Below the pieces are notes generated by a model. That model saw only the letters and a list, made by a program, of their open reading frames with translations, did no database searches and was not told the DNA's origin. This document shows positions 42,801-54,300 of a stretch of 64,000 nucleotides of DNA, one piece after another. Position 1 is the stretch's first letter; every line of letters starts with the position of its first letter. The position numbers were made by a program, and so were the translations under genes. Source of the stretch: Neurospora tetraspora (Eukaryota > Ascomycota > Sordariomycetes > Sordariales > Sordariaceae); assembly GCF_033439725.1 (NCBI RefSeq), contig NW_026944383.1:1922001-1986000 (forward strand), read 5' to 3'.

Positions 42801-44357
42801 TAATTAGGTCGTTCTATATTCTAATAGCTATAGCCGCTTACTTTAACCTCAATTTAATTTAGTATAATATAAAGAATACTTTTATTAATACTATATTTAA
42901 TAAAGTAGTATTTATAAAGGCCCTCCCTAAATATATTAGGAAAGGTTAAGTGTTCTAATTATTGCGTACGCTATATAGTTTATAGAGATTTCCCCTCCTC
43001 TAGTAATAGGAATTTACTAAGATCCTCGTAGCTATAAGTATAAATCCTCTCCCTATAGAGCTTAATATTTTAATTAAAGATAATATATTCCTCTTCTTCT
43101 ACGTTAATAATATTATTATTATTTATAAATATAGGAATAAGGAGATCGCTATAGTTAATAAAGTAGGAGCTGCTATAGAGAGAAAGTATTAATTAATAGG
43201 TAGAGAACTATTGAAATAGTTCTTGGGTATTAAAATTATTCGAGACTAAGAAAAGAGATTAATTTGGCTATTATAGCGTAATTATATTTAGAAGATTGCG
43301 GAGAAGGTTAAATATATTAAGAAATTATAATCTATATTTATAATTAAAAAGGAATTCTTATTTTATTAAGATAGTATAGCCCTATACGAAATTTATATGT
43401 TTTACGTTAAAATTGGTTCGATTTTCCATATCGCTATTATATTATAATTTAATATAGTTTTCCCAGTCTCTAAATTTATTCGATTTAATTCAAATCCTAA
43501 TTTAGTATATTATACGGCTATAGATTAAATATTACTCCACTTTCTTACAACTTAAAATTACGTCCTTTAATTAAGTAGTAAAGACCGTTAGGACTTTTAT
43601 ATTATAATTAATTTCTTATTTATAGATAACTCTTTTAATTAAAAGAATTTATAAGCGTTTATACTTAAATTCCTAGGCGTTATAATCAATTAGTAAGTTA
43701 ATAAGTAAAATATAGTTACAATTTTATTTATAGAGGCCGAATTATTATCCTTTAATTAGGGAGCTAAGGAGGCTATTTACATTCGCTATTTCTTTAATAA
43801 GTTTACTTTGGGGTTCGAAGATTAAGAGGCTACGCTTATAGATTATAATAATAAATAAATAATACAATTTACTATAAAGAAGGGAATTTGGCTTGTAATT
43901 AAATTTAAGTACGTTAATATATATAAATATTGGTTAAAGTAGGCGTAGGAGAGGAAATTCGTAAACGTAATCTACGTATTTACTAAGGAATAGATTATAA
44001 ATAGTTTTATTAAGAGCTTCCTTCCCGTAGTATATTTAAGGTCTATAGAATAGTTGGAATTCGTAGAATTATAACGGTTATAAATTTAATTACGAGAATT
44101 TAATAGCGGAGATATCATTGCAAGCCGCCCGAAGGGTATAGAGGATTTTATAAAGGAGGATTCAGGTAACGAATCGGTAAGTATGATAATAAGTGTAATA
44201 GGGTAGGACTTTTACGAGTAACGGTTTGAAAGCTACTGTGACGAGGAAGTAATTTAGGAATAATATTATTTCTAGCTAGTTTTGGAAGGATTTTAGGGCA
44301 TTTTAAGGCATATCTGAGTAGATCTGGCGTGGTTTATGTATTAGATCTAAGGGGTTA

Positions 44358-44524
44358 TGTTAGAGGCTAGGGAATCTATAGGGCGTGCACGTGCCCAGCT
44401 GGACTGGGATATGCGGGATTTTTACCCAGATGCTAGAGTTTTAAGTCTGCAGAGCCAGTCTTACACACATACACACAATCAAGCCACGTTGAAACCCATA
44501 TCGATTATTATCCATAATATCACA
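44358..44524 (+). repeat. Copia 3' LTR (167 bp)
   Basis: Begins TGTTAGAGG and ends ATATCACA. Same length as the 5' LTR and nearly the same sequence. Confidence 0.92.
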
Positions 44525-44529
44525 TCCAA
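44525..44529. repeat. Target-site duplication (TCCAA) of the copia element, right
   Basis: Identical to 27655-27659, fixing the outer boundary of the transposon island. Confidence 0.9.
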
Positions 44530-45230
44530 CGGGTTCGATGTGAGGAAGACGCTACGGCATATAGACCCCCACAAAAACCAGGCCCATTGACCAATGGCAA
44601 GTCGTCCAGATGTCGTGATCAGCCTCCTTTTCAACACCACCATCCCAAAGAAACCGACGCACTGCGAACGACGCTGCGATTGCGTCTTCGGCCCCGGTCT
44701 GACACCGTTCTTCGGCCATCATGGGTCCAGTCAATGTACCCTAGAGAGGGTGTACGGCCAATGCTGGCCCGTTCTCTGCAGTCGTAGGTGTGGATGGTGT
44801 GCTCAATGCCCAGCGTCAGAGTCTAACAAATGGGTTGACTTGCGGAATTACTAATGATTCTAGCTTCGTCCTGCTTCCCTCTGTGCCCCGGACTCGCAAG
44901 AGTTGTAATCGGAACCGCGGAGAGCCCCAGATCCTCTTCTTTTATAAGCGGCCGTTTATAAGAAACCACAAATCCCAGCCCCGGTCCCACGCTTGTCTGC
45001 CTAGCCCAGTTTATCCCGGATTCTCTTATAAGCCACTCTGCTCCCATTCTTCGAAGCGTAGTTTGCCTGGTCTTGTTTCCATATCCAGTGAATCTTAGCT
45101 CCGTGGTCCATCATCCATCAAGGTTGTCGCCGGTCGTTATCCAAAAGTGGTCGTCTTACATATACATCACCACCACTCACTCACCCCAACAGACACATCA
45201 CCAAGCCTCATCCATCCATCCACCTTCAAC
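44530..45230. promoter_or_regulatory. Promoter region of the PAPS reductase gene
   Basis: Seven hundred bases of normal composition between the copia target duplication and the start codon. TTATAAG occurs three times (near 44941, 44954 and 45023), the first two as an imperfect palindrome around GCGGCCG; they are TATA-like candidates. A perfect CYS3 consensus (ATGRYRYCAT) was not found by eye. The 150 bases before the ATG are CA-rich, as in Neurospora leaders. Confidence 0.4.
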
Positions 45231-46172
45231 ATGGCTTCCGAGAACAAGTCCCAGACTTCCACCAGGGCCTCGTCCCCCAAGCTTGACGGCAAGTTTGACG
45301 ACAACGCCTCCGTCGACTCCGGCTTCGCTTCGGCCAACTCTTCCACCGCCAACCTTCCCTTGATTTCTCTCACCAAGCCTCATCTCGACCACTTGAACAA
45401 GCAACTCGAGAACATGGAGGCCCTCGACATCCTCCGCTTCTGCAAGACTCTCTTCCCCAACCTCTTCCAGACCACCGCCTTTGGTCTGACCGGCCTCGTC
45501 ACGCTCGACATGCTCTCCAAGCTAGCCAAGGAGTCGCCCGACGCGGCCCCCGTCGACCTGATCTTCCTCGACACGCTCTACCACTTCAAGGAGACGTACG
45601 CGCTCGTCGACCGCGTGCAGGAGCGCTACCCCAACATCCGGCTGCACGTCTTCAAGCCGGCCGACGTCTCCTCCGTCGACGAGTTCGAGGCCCTCTACGG
45701 CGAGAAGCTGTACGAGACCTCCGAAGAACTATACGACTGGATCGCGAAAGTCGAGCCTCAAAACCGGGCCTACCAGGACCTCAAGGTGGCCGCCGTCTTC
45801 ACGGGCCGCCGCCGCTCTCAGGGAGGCGCACGCGGCTCCATCCCCGTCATCGAGCTGGACGAGGAGCGCGGCATCGTCAAGATCAACCCGCTGGTCAACT
45901 GGAGCTTCCAGCAGGTCAAGGCCTACGTTGATGAGCGCCAGGTTCCCTACAACGAGCTGCTCGATAAGGGGTACAAGTCCATTGGCGACTGGCACTCGAC
46001 TAGCCCCGTCGCTGCAGGCGAGGACGAGCGTGCCGGACGTTGGAAGGGCAAGAACAAGACTGAGTGCGGAATCCATAACAAGCAGAGCAGGTACGCACAG
46101 TTTTTGGCGGAGAACGCGAGGAAGCAGGCACAGGCTGCTGCTGCTGCTCCGGCTGAGACGGTTCAGGCTTGA
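45231..46172 (+). CDS. cys-5: Phosphoadenosine phosphosulfate (PAPS) reductase
   Basis: Single exon, 313 aa. The open frame extends upstream, but 45231 is the first ATG. After a Ser-rich N-terminus of about 45 residues comes the adenine-nucleotide alpha-hydrolase-like fold of the family: TTAFGLTGLVTLDML (near 83-97), IFLDTLYHFKETYAL, VFTGRRRSQGGARGSIPV and INPLVNWSFQQVKAYV. The catalytic motif ECGIH (near 277) sits close to the C-terminus, where its Cys attacks PAPS. The enzyme uses thioredoxin to reduce PAPS to sulfite in cytosolic sulfate assimilation (yeast Met16). The symbol cys-5 is the Neurospora name as I remember it. Expected to be under sulfur control by CYS3, though no clear site was seen. 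Ala-rich tail. Confidence 0.93.
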   Translation: MASENKSQTSTRASSPKLDGKFDDNASVDSGFASANSSTANLPLISLTKPHLDHLNKQLENMEALDILRFCKTLFPNLFQTTAFGLTGLVTLDMLSKLAKESPDAAPVDLIFLDTLYHFKETYALVDRVQERYPNIRLHVFKPADVSSVDEFEALYGEKLYETSEELYDWIAKVEPQNRAYQDLKVAAVFTGRRRSQGGARGSIPVIELDEERGIVKINPLVNWSFQQVKAYVDERQVPYNELLDKGYKSIGDWHSTSPVAAGEDERAGRWKGKNKTECGIHNKQSRYAQFLAENARKQAQAAAAAPAETVQA

Positions 46173-47164
46173 GAGAGAGAGGTAGAAAGAAAAGAGGGGT
46201 AGCTGAACGGGAGGACGGGTTTCGTACCCTCTCTGCTTGGCATGGGAGACATTTGGGCCGCGATTGGCATCTTTCTTTTCGGGGCACTGTTTTCGTGGAT
46301 GCGTTGATGGATGATCACTCCATTGTGGATGGGAATCATCGAAAGTATATCTGTTAGCATCGTGGCGTTTCAAAATGGGCATTCGGGCAGGCGTTTGGGT
46401 AGGGGGACAACATATATATCAGCGACTCCTGAGGAGTCCGTCGCATTGAGTTGCATTAGATACGATCTGGGTCTTGGAATTTAAAAGATAAATACCAGCA
46501 TCGTTATGAACACATCTTTGTCCATGTTTGTGAAGTTGATCAATGTCTGAAGGTGTCCCTGTGTCATGTTTGATGCCTTGAACAATCGGCCATTTGATGT
46601 TGTGTCGGTCAGGTGCGCGAGAGCGCCACTGCGTTTTCTGATTCGCAGGTTGAACCCGTTCGCGAATGTTTGAGAAGCCGGTCGGATCATCACAGCGACG
46701 ACCGCCGGTGACACTGCTAGCCTTGGCGGTGAACAACCACTTTAGCAGGCTTTCAACGTGATTTTGAATTGACAAAGTAAAAGGAAGATGAAAATCGGTT
46801 ACTTACGGAATGCAAGTCTGATAGCTATGAGCATATGTGCCAAAGACGCCCAAGAGAGCGACATCCTCAACCTCAAGTCAAGGGCACATGCACATTCTCT
46901 CAATGTAGTCTAAAGTTATTCCATAGCCAAGTCGAGCCAACGGCCACCTTGATTTGCTTTGAAGCTCCCGATGCTCCTATTCCCATTCCTCCTCAAGATA
47001 AGTTTCATCAATAATAACAAATCTTTTACACAATTCCCGGGAGGGTGACTCCTTTAAAACAACCTATAACCCCCTTTAGGTCACCCCCGCCCGGAGCTCA
47101 GCTCGTCAGCTAATTCCGCCCAAAACCGGTCAACGTCAAAATCCTCGTCTACTCCAAGGCCCCC
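46173..47164. other. Convergent intergenic region after PAPS reductase
   Basis: About 1 kb holding the 3' ends of two convergent genes. No coding region or RNA gene is supported. Confidence 0.45.
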
Positions 47165-49611
47165 CTACTCCTGGTTCGACGGTTCAACGACCTGCTGTGC
47201 TGATTCCGATTCCGATTCCTTTGTACCACTGTCACCATCAGCACCGAGTGCAGTGGAAACAAAACCTTCTTCCTTCTGTCCCTCTTCTTGCTGTTTCGCC
47301 CCTTCCTGGCTTTCCGCTGGGATGCCCACGGCGGCCTCTTTCGGCTTTTCTTCGTCTCCGGCAGTAGTAGCAGGAGGAGGAGGAGCAGCAGCATCGGCAG
47401 TGGCATCGACAGTAGCCTCAGCAACGACGTCGCCTGACTTGGCCGTGTTACCTCCCTTTTCTACCGCAGCTCCCTGTGTCTCCGGCTCTGACAATGGCTT
47501 CTCTTCGCTAGCGTTGGTGTCTTTCTTGTTATCCACCCCGCCGTTGCTCTCCCGTTCGGTAGCGGCACCGCCACCGGCACCGCTTGCGGCGCTATCAGCG
47601 CGACTCACTTCCTCCTGACGGTCTAGTTCCCTCTCGAGACTACCGAGCAAGTTAAGCCCGTCGTCTTCATCCTCTGTTGTAGCGGTGGGGAGCAGCGCCG
47701 GGGAGTCTGGCGGTTGGAGCAAGGGCTCTGCTATCGTGGGTGGAGCATTGTCTGAAAGTTGCTCCTGGAGTACATCTACCTCTTCCACCGTGGTGTCTGC
47801 GGGAAGGGACGAGGATTCTATCAGCGCTGATGCTGTTTCTGTGGCCGTGATCGTCGTTTCTGACGTTATTTCTGCCGTGGTAGATGTGGTGGACGTGAAA
47901 ACTGACGGTTGGGCATCTGGTCGCAACCCTGGCAAGCCTAGTGCAGCCCCAAGATCCTCAACTTTAGCCTCGACAGATGGAGTATATTCTGCAGGCTGTT
48001 GTTGCTGCTCGGAGTTGGTGTCGATATCCATTGCGGTGATTCCATTTGCAGCATCCCCTGCATCAGCCACGGACTGCTCAGTCGTTACCACCGTTTCGGA
48101 GAGCAAGGCAGCACTGGCAGAGTTGCCTTGTACATCAACCTCCTCCGCTGCAGAGGTAACTTCGGTCTTGACGATGTCTACACCTGTAGACGGGAAGAAA
48201 GATCCATCAACCCATGGCACATCTGACCTAGACTCTGGCGGTTCGGTGGGCGATCGGATCATTACGTTCTTCAGCGGACTCCCTTCAAGTCTCGTTGAAG
48301 CGAGTGACCCGAGTGTTGGCGGGGCGAGGCTGCTACCAAGGCGCGACCTGGCAGCAGTATCTTCCTCATTAGAGGCACCTCTTTCTTCTGGCTCTTCGAT
48401 TGAGCTGGGCCGAATAACTTCCGACGCTCCTGTGTCAGTCATCTCCTGATCTTGATCCTGACTGATGCTGGTATCAACACCAGGAGTCTCGCCTTCGGCC
48501 ATGCTTTCGTCGGCATCACCTTCAGCTTCCTCTTCCCCTTCATCGCCGTCATCGCCGTCGTCATCATCGGAAGGAATCTGTGATGAATCGGCCATCTCGC
48601 TGTCCTGGTTCGCACTGTCACCGGTTTCTTCTTGTTTGATACCCTATACCGCATTGTTAGCTTTGCTAGCGCGAGTGTGGTATTCATCAGACAAAGACTT
48701 ACGTTCACTGGAGTACCCTCGATCTTGACCTCTGCATTACCCGCCTCTGCAGTGGTCGGCTCTGGCCGCGTTGTTGTTGGGAGTGGCAACTTGCCCTTCT
48801 TGCGACCTCGGCCGGGGCCCTTCGCCTTCCGCTTTGGTGGAGGAGGCCTTCTCCTGACAGGTGGGGGCGGTGCAGCCTGCGCCGCAACTTCGGCCGCGGC
48901 GGCTGGTGCCGGCACCACCGTTGTTGATATGATCTCGCCATCAACGTGTTGTCCCTCGGCCAAGGTGATAGTCTGCTCGTAGGGGTTGCCGGCCGCGTCA
49001 ATACGACGGACAGTTGCTCTGGTAACCGTCGGTCCCTGAGCTATCTGCACCAGCGTTGACTTTGGCGGTAATGTGATCGTGTTCTTATGGCGCTTGGCTA
49101 GATGTGATTCGGCAGGTCCTTCGATGTTGCGTGGTGTTTGCTTCCACGTCCTCACTGTGAACCCTTCAGCAGCCGCGTCGCTCTCCTTCTTGTCGCCCTT
49201 GATGTTATCAATATCGGCGTTTTCATCGTCGTCATCGGTCGGGGCAGGTCGCTTATAAAGTCGGCCAGAGCGAGCGGCGCGCAGGAGCTCCTGGCTGTGG
49301 GTTGGGAGCAGCTTGGTTTCCTTGGGCATGCCAAAGGGCAGCTCGACGTCCCAAATGTCGTTCTTCTGCGTCGCCTCTGCAGGCTGGGGAGGTGTGACAT
49401 TAACCCATTCCTGTCTCCATTGGCGTACAGGTAGACCCTCGAAGTCGTCGTGTTCCGGGAAACCGCTGCGAGCACCGCGCCGAGTCTGGGCTGCTGATCG
49501 ATGGTACTAGTGTTGCGCAAACACGACCGCATAGTTAGAAGTAGTTCGATTGTGACAGCAAGCAGGAACTTGGGACGGGACGAAGGCGAGCAAACTCACG
49601 GTGGGCGCCAT
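47165..49611 (-). CDS. Acidic, low-complexity protein with an AT-hook-like basic patch (unknown function)
   Basis: Minus-strand exons 49611-49600 (codes for MAPT), 49506-48703 and 48643-47165, giving 764 aa. Introns GTGAGT...CACTAG and GTAAGT...GTATAG are phase 0. The first 120 residues look conserved and ordered ([69 protein letters not shown]). Then comes a stretch around [19 protein letters not shown] Pro-rich segment leads into a strongly basic patch with [11 protein letters not shown] (about 220-245), similar to an AT-hook. The remaining 490 residues are acidic and rich in Ser, Thr, Glu and Ala, probably disordered. I do not recognise the family. A nuclear, chromatin-associated role is inferred from the basic patch plus acidic tail only. 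Confidence 0.78.
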
Positions 49612-50696
49612 TGCAGATGCGAGAAGGTCTGTCTACTCAGATACTGAACTCCAGCTGTTTTTTTCTCATGCCCAAGCAAATAAGGACAAAACGCCAAACA
49701 AGTCTAACTCCGTTGTGCCGATATCCAAAACCCCAGTAACTCTATCCAAGAGGGAGGTACGTAGATGTATAATAGTAATCGCAAAACACAACGGTCGAGT
49801 ATGTCGAAAGCAAACACTGAATAGAGGTGGAGGCCGCGTCGGTGGGTGATTGGAAGTCGGTGGTGCAGGGACTAAGTGCTGCTTGTTCTGCCTCTATGCT
49901 GTGTCGGAACCTGAATAGAAGGCTGGATGACGATGAACAATTAAGATGGATCGGATGAAAGCGCCTAGATGCTGGACTACGTATCGGTCTGGCGCAACTA
50001 TAGTTATGTAATTGAGGAAGAGGGGAATGATGGGAAGCCCCAATGTAGCTTCCAAAAGAAATCCTATGCTGCCAGCTAAGAATGTTGTTGATGGGAAGAG
50101 GGGAGAAGTCGACAGGTGATGTTGCGCGTCGCATTCAAGTCGCGGCTGGCGGCCAAACTGACACTCTGCGACAGCCTTCAATTGACTCCGGCACTGCGAC
50201 CTACGGCTTGTGGTCACTGGTCGCGCGCACTGGGCAGCAGCACTGACCATGCCAAGATGGCAATGCTCGATAAAGCAATTCACCTTCTTAAGGAGCCCTC
50301 ACTGCCAAGCAGATCTCGGATATGCAAGGAACGAGTCGATCCAGTTGCGACAAGGATTCGCAGGTTCTGATGGTGATCCGTAAAGCCGGTTATCATGGCA
50401 CGACATAACCAAGACAAAATCTACACCCAAGGAAAACCGCCCATAATTGTCCCGAACCGCTGGAAGTTGATCTTGTACCGATTGTATTATCATCCGCCCA
50501 ACGAGGGGGCCCCGTGGCCACCACCTTTGGGCTCATGTGCCTGCTAAATCAAGCCTCTATCCCGTCATCTTTCCTGCGGGCTCGAACAGGTGTCCTGTTC
50601 CCCAATCCTTCACTCATAGTATACACATGGCCTTTTCTTCTTCTCGTGAAATTTGTACAATGCTACAACTAAACAGGGCTTTTCGTTTACAGCCAT
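49612..50696. other. Intergenic: upstream of the acidic protein gene, downstream of Isd11
   Basis: About 1.1 kb between two tandem minus-strand genes. No coding region is supported. Confidence 0.4.
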
Positions 50697-51310
50697 TTAG
50701 TCCCAGCTGAGGTTCAGCTCGTTAGCAAGACAGCTCTTCTCGAATCTGCTTCTCAGGATTATAACTTACCCGGTATCCTTCTGCCTGAGCTTGCCTCCTT
50801 CTTTGTCCTTGCCCTGCGAGCTGTCAGATTACCTCTGATATCCTCCACGAATCCGTTCAGGAAGACTTACCGAGAGCCCACCCTCGACGACCAAGCGATC
50901 TTGCTGGTAAAACTGGCTAATAACTGTTTGGCGCTAGTCCAATGTCAACTTTTCTGTATACTCCATGCCGCGTCTTGGGTCAAGGGCCTAGCATACCTTG
51001 AGCATCTGGAGGTTCTGCAACCCCTTCTGCACAAGCTCCTGCACTTGCCTAGGATCCTCCACGTTCTTGTTTTCCCTGAAAGCGTCTCTTGTGCGGCGCT
51101 TGGCGTACTCTCTGAAATTGTAAGAAGAGAACTGGTTTCCCTGGCGCAAAAGCTGACGGTACTGTTGGTTCAAGGAAAGCATGTTAGCGTTCATGTTCTT
51201 CTAGCCCAAGTACCGCTTGCGATCCAGGAAAGGGGTGCGTAGAAAGGCACGCTGCGTACCAGCGACAGAACTTTGCCGGCCGACTCGCCGGTCCTTGCGA
51301 CGGTAGACAT
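50697..51310 (-). CDS. LYR-motif protein Isd11 (LYRM4), mitochondrial Fe-S cluster biogenesis
   Basis: Minus-strand exons 51310-51260, 51161-50997, 50933-50871, 50813-50770 and 50706-50697, giving 110 aa. Every intron has a good donor (GTACGC, GTATGC, GTAAGT, GTAAGT) and a branch-like and acceptor sequence. The last (63 bp: GTAAGT, GCTAAC, CTCAG) replaces a stop codon that otherwise ends the frame two residues earlier. The protein matches Isd11: the LYR motif is formed across the first splice junction (LSL/YRQLLRQ), then [22 protein letters not shown], a mid-helix stretch, and [18 protein letters not shown] near the end, with a short charged tail. Isd11 stabilises the cysteine desulfurase Nfs1 in the mitochondrial matrix together with acyl carrier protein. 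It is essential in yeast. Length fits the family (about 90-110). The alternative four-exon model ends at 50766 (108 aa). Confidence 0.9.
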
Positions 51311-54300
51311 ATTGATTGACTTCCTTTGCCGTTCCCTGTCTTTGCCTATGTGCTGTTTGCTTCGTATGATTTGGCGCACTCGTTCCTCGTGGAGAAAATC
51401 GTGAGTGCGGTAGGAATGGTGCTGCAGAAGTCAAGGCGCCGGCGAATATGGCTCGTCGATCGGTCGTGATGATGGTTTGCCCGTTGCCGTCGGCCGTCAG
51501 CTGCGATGGATATGACGGAATCAGATATGTCGGCGAAAGCTCGGACGTCCGCATTTCACAGGTGGTTTGCGACCTTAGCGCGGAGGCGCGGGTGCTGAGT
51601 GGCTCGGATATAAAAATAAATTATGCGTGGCATGACCGAGATCTACGGTTACTCAGCATCTCGATAACTGCATTGTCCGTGGCATATGATGGCTTACAAC
51701 TTCCTCTTTCTTCTCCCAAGTCCATCAACTTCTCGTCCACCACTCCTTCCGCTTCCGGACCTTTGTCTATTTACTGCCACTTCCGATTCCTGGATCTGAA
51801 TCCCGCCACAGCTCTCATAATGACTGTTCGGCGCCGAGTCTTGCGCCACTGCATATTCATATTGTCTTTTCCAGGCTCAAATGTCTCGCACTCGATCAAA
51901 TAGCCACACAAAAGCATACTGAACACGCCGAGTACAATGCTCCTTTTTAGGAGGCATTTCCTGGATCAAAGCATCCCGACTAGACTCAGATCCAAGTGTT
52001 TCCGGCGTATCACGAAAAATCTTACAGCTTCGTCACGGGCTCTCATAACCGAGCAGCCCGGCAACCAGTATCGGACTGGCCATCTTCGGTTATCCTTACG
52101 ACAGGATCGGAAAGGATATGGACGTTTCGTTCTCCCATTGAGACGAAATTCTGAGGATTTGGCCAATGATCGGAGGCTCTATATGAGGAGAGCCGTATGG
52201 TACACTGACATCCGAAAGCATATCCGGGTCGCTTGCCCGAGCCTATTACCTTCTGGAGGTGCCCTGCCCCCCGCGAGGAATGACCGGTCAGATTCACCAT
52301 GATACGAAACTTGAGGAGACACCGGAAGGATCCCAAGATCTTGGTTGAAGGGTGTTCGGGTCAGTTTCCGAACGTCATCACGTCACGTCTTGACTCTTGA
52401 GAGCTTCACTGCTTTTGACACCCAATCCAACTTGGCAGTTCAAGCAAAATCGACCATCAAACAGCTGGCAAGGAGGCACGACTTTCCCGGCTTATCGCGC
52501 GTCAAATCTGATGCCTTCATGAGGCTGGAGTCCTTGGGAATCACAAGGCCAACCAAATGTCGGACACGTTGGGCTCTGCTTCACCCAGATGGGACGCCTG
52601 ATGGCAGACAACTGCCAAGAAAAGGCCTGCATAGGACCTCGCGATGGCCGGGGCGACAACAAGTTTCCAACTCTGGAGGTTCATGATCTTCATGGTTTCC
52701 TGGAGAAGTGGCTTGATAAGGCTGGGCCGCTGCGCCGAAGGAATATCGAGATCCGGAAATGGAAGGGTTGACATGACTGATGGTGCAACCCCGGATTCCA
52801 TCTTAGATCTCGCTTTGGCTGAGCCTGCCACCGAGATCCAAAGGTCATGTTCTGGTCTCCGCGTTAGCCAGAATATTTCCAACCAGGATGTCTCAAACAG
52901 TCGGAGTGAGCCCACACACATACTCAACAGCTTGTCGCGGTTGTACTCGTACACCCTCTCGCAGCATGACAGCTCTGAATACCACCCATGTTACCTGGTT
53001 ACGAGCCAGAAACAGCGGGAGCGACTGTGTACTGTGAGCAAGTAGGGGTTGCAGCCGGACAAAAATACCTCGCTTTGACAGCGATAACGGCCCTTTCCGA
53101 TCTGACTGAAGTCACCGAACCCAAGCCGTTGAGAGTTGGCTCCGAGAAATGGCTGAGCAAAAAGAGTTATGATGTGCTCAGTCATGCAAGGAGTGAGCTG
53201 CTCACAGCCTTTCGGCCCTTATTTCGCTCGCTTCATAATTCGACGGACACAAAAGGGAATTTGTCATCTTCATGTCAAGCCCGGGGCTGTATATATGATC
53301 GTGATCCTTGGCAGGAGTATGCCAGGTGGATGACATCGGAACTTCTACCTCCGTGACCCTAACAGGCAGCGTGGGAGGCTCAGAGTGTCGTTCTAGAACC
53401 GGTCTGTTCCGAGATTGTTTATCTTGCGGTCAAGTTCCAAATAGCTTGGCTTTGTTCCGCCGTTCCATTTTGACGGCAGAGCTCCTTCCCCCCTCCCCCC
53501 ACGTTTTTATGATGACAAGGAGCATAGGTATTTGATTTGGAGGGGCCATGTTCCCCACAATGGGCCGTTATTGACTTCGTCTGTGCTAGAGAGGCTTCAA
53601 GCGAGCGGGATATACGACTTTATGGGCAGATATCACCAACTCGAGCACGGAAGTGTCAAGGCCTTGGCTATTGGTTCCTACCCGCAAGGCCGGGAGACTC
53701 TTGGGGGAGACTCTTGGCTACCGTTCACTGGCATTCTTCTTCATATGCAAGGACATGACGTCGAGCATCGCACATGGTCCCTTCTCGGGGATGTCGTCCC
53801 AATACATTCTCTCCCTAGCCGCCCGAGCCCGCCTAAGGATCTTTCAAGGGCGTGGACGACTGCCGGCCCTTTGCATAGGAGCATAGCTAATCGGCGTCTC
53901 TTCTGACGTCGTGAGACCACGCACCTCGGGTTCCTACACTAGTTCGGGAGGACGCCGTCCACTCTGTGTGTAGTTGCGGTGTTTCCGTACGCCTGTGAAT
54001 CATCGTAATGCATATGCATGGAGATGAAGACGTGGTACGTACAGGATCGAACAGCCAAGCTCCCAGGCCGTGCGCTGATGGGCCCAAGAACTTGATAGAT
54101 GGGAATGGCACGATCTCCGAAACGTGGACCCCCAAGGGCAAATGGGGAAGGGAATATCAAGCGAAGAGATGGGACATAAGAGAAAGTAGAGGAAGCGGAA
54201 ATACGGCCCGTTTAGCAAGTGGCCTATCATCAAGCAGCAATGTTTGTTGTTTCAGAAGCTGAGCCCTGGGTTCAGGCGGTTGGGCGGCTGTCGTGAAGCC

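Larger units (their letters stand above)
27660..44524 (+). mobile_element. Ty1/copia-type LTR retrotransposon fossil, split by a nested gypsy element
   Basis: Bounded by two 167-bp LTRs and a perfect 5-bp target duplication. Without the nested insertion it is about 5.6 kb, a usual copia length. Remnants read in the plus direction: gag before the insertion (about 27.9-28.6 kb) and after it with a zinc-knuckle-like patch near 40.2 kb, then protease/integrase-like sequence (about 40.4-42.0 kb), copia-type reverse transcriptase (about 42.6-43.4 kb) and RNase H (about 43.5-44.05 kb). Integrase before reverse transcriptase is the copia order. The interior is strongly AT-rich with C-to-T and G-to-A bias typical of RIP and carries very many breaks; it is clearly dead. 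Age cannot be read from LTR divergence because RIP inflates it. Confidence 0.9.

Noticed and set aside
45147-45230. Upstream extension of the PAPS reductase frame to a GTG codon
   Set aside because: The region is a CA-rich leader; the first ATG at 45231 starts a normal-length protein.
44530-45230. CYS3-type sites before PAPS reductase
   Set aside because: Half-matches such as ATGATGG exist but no sequence fits ATGRYRYCAT, so no site is claimed.
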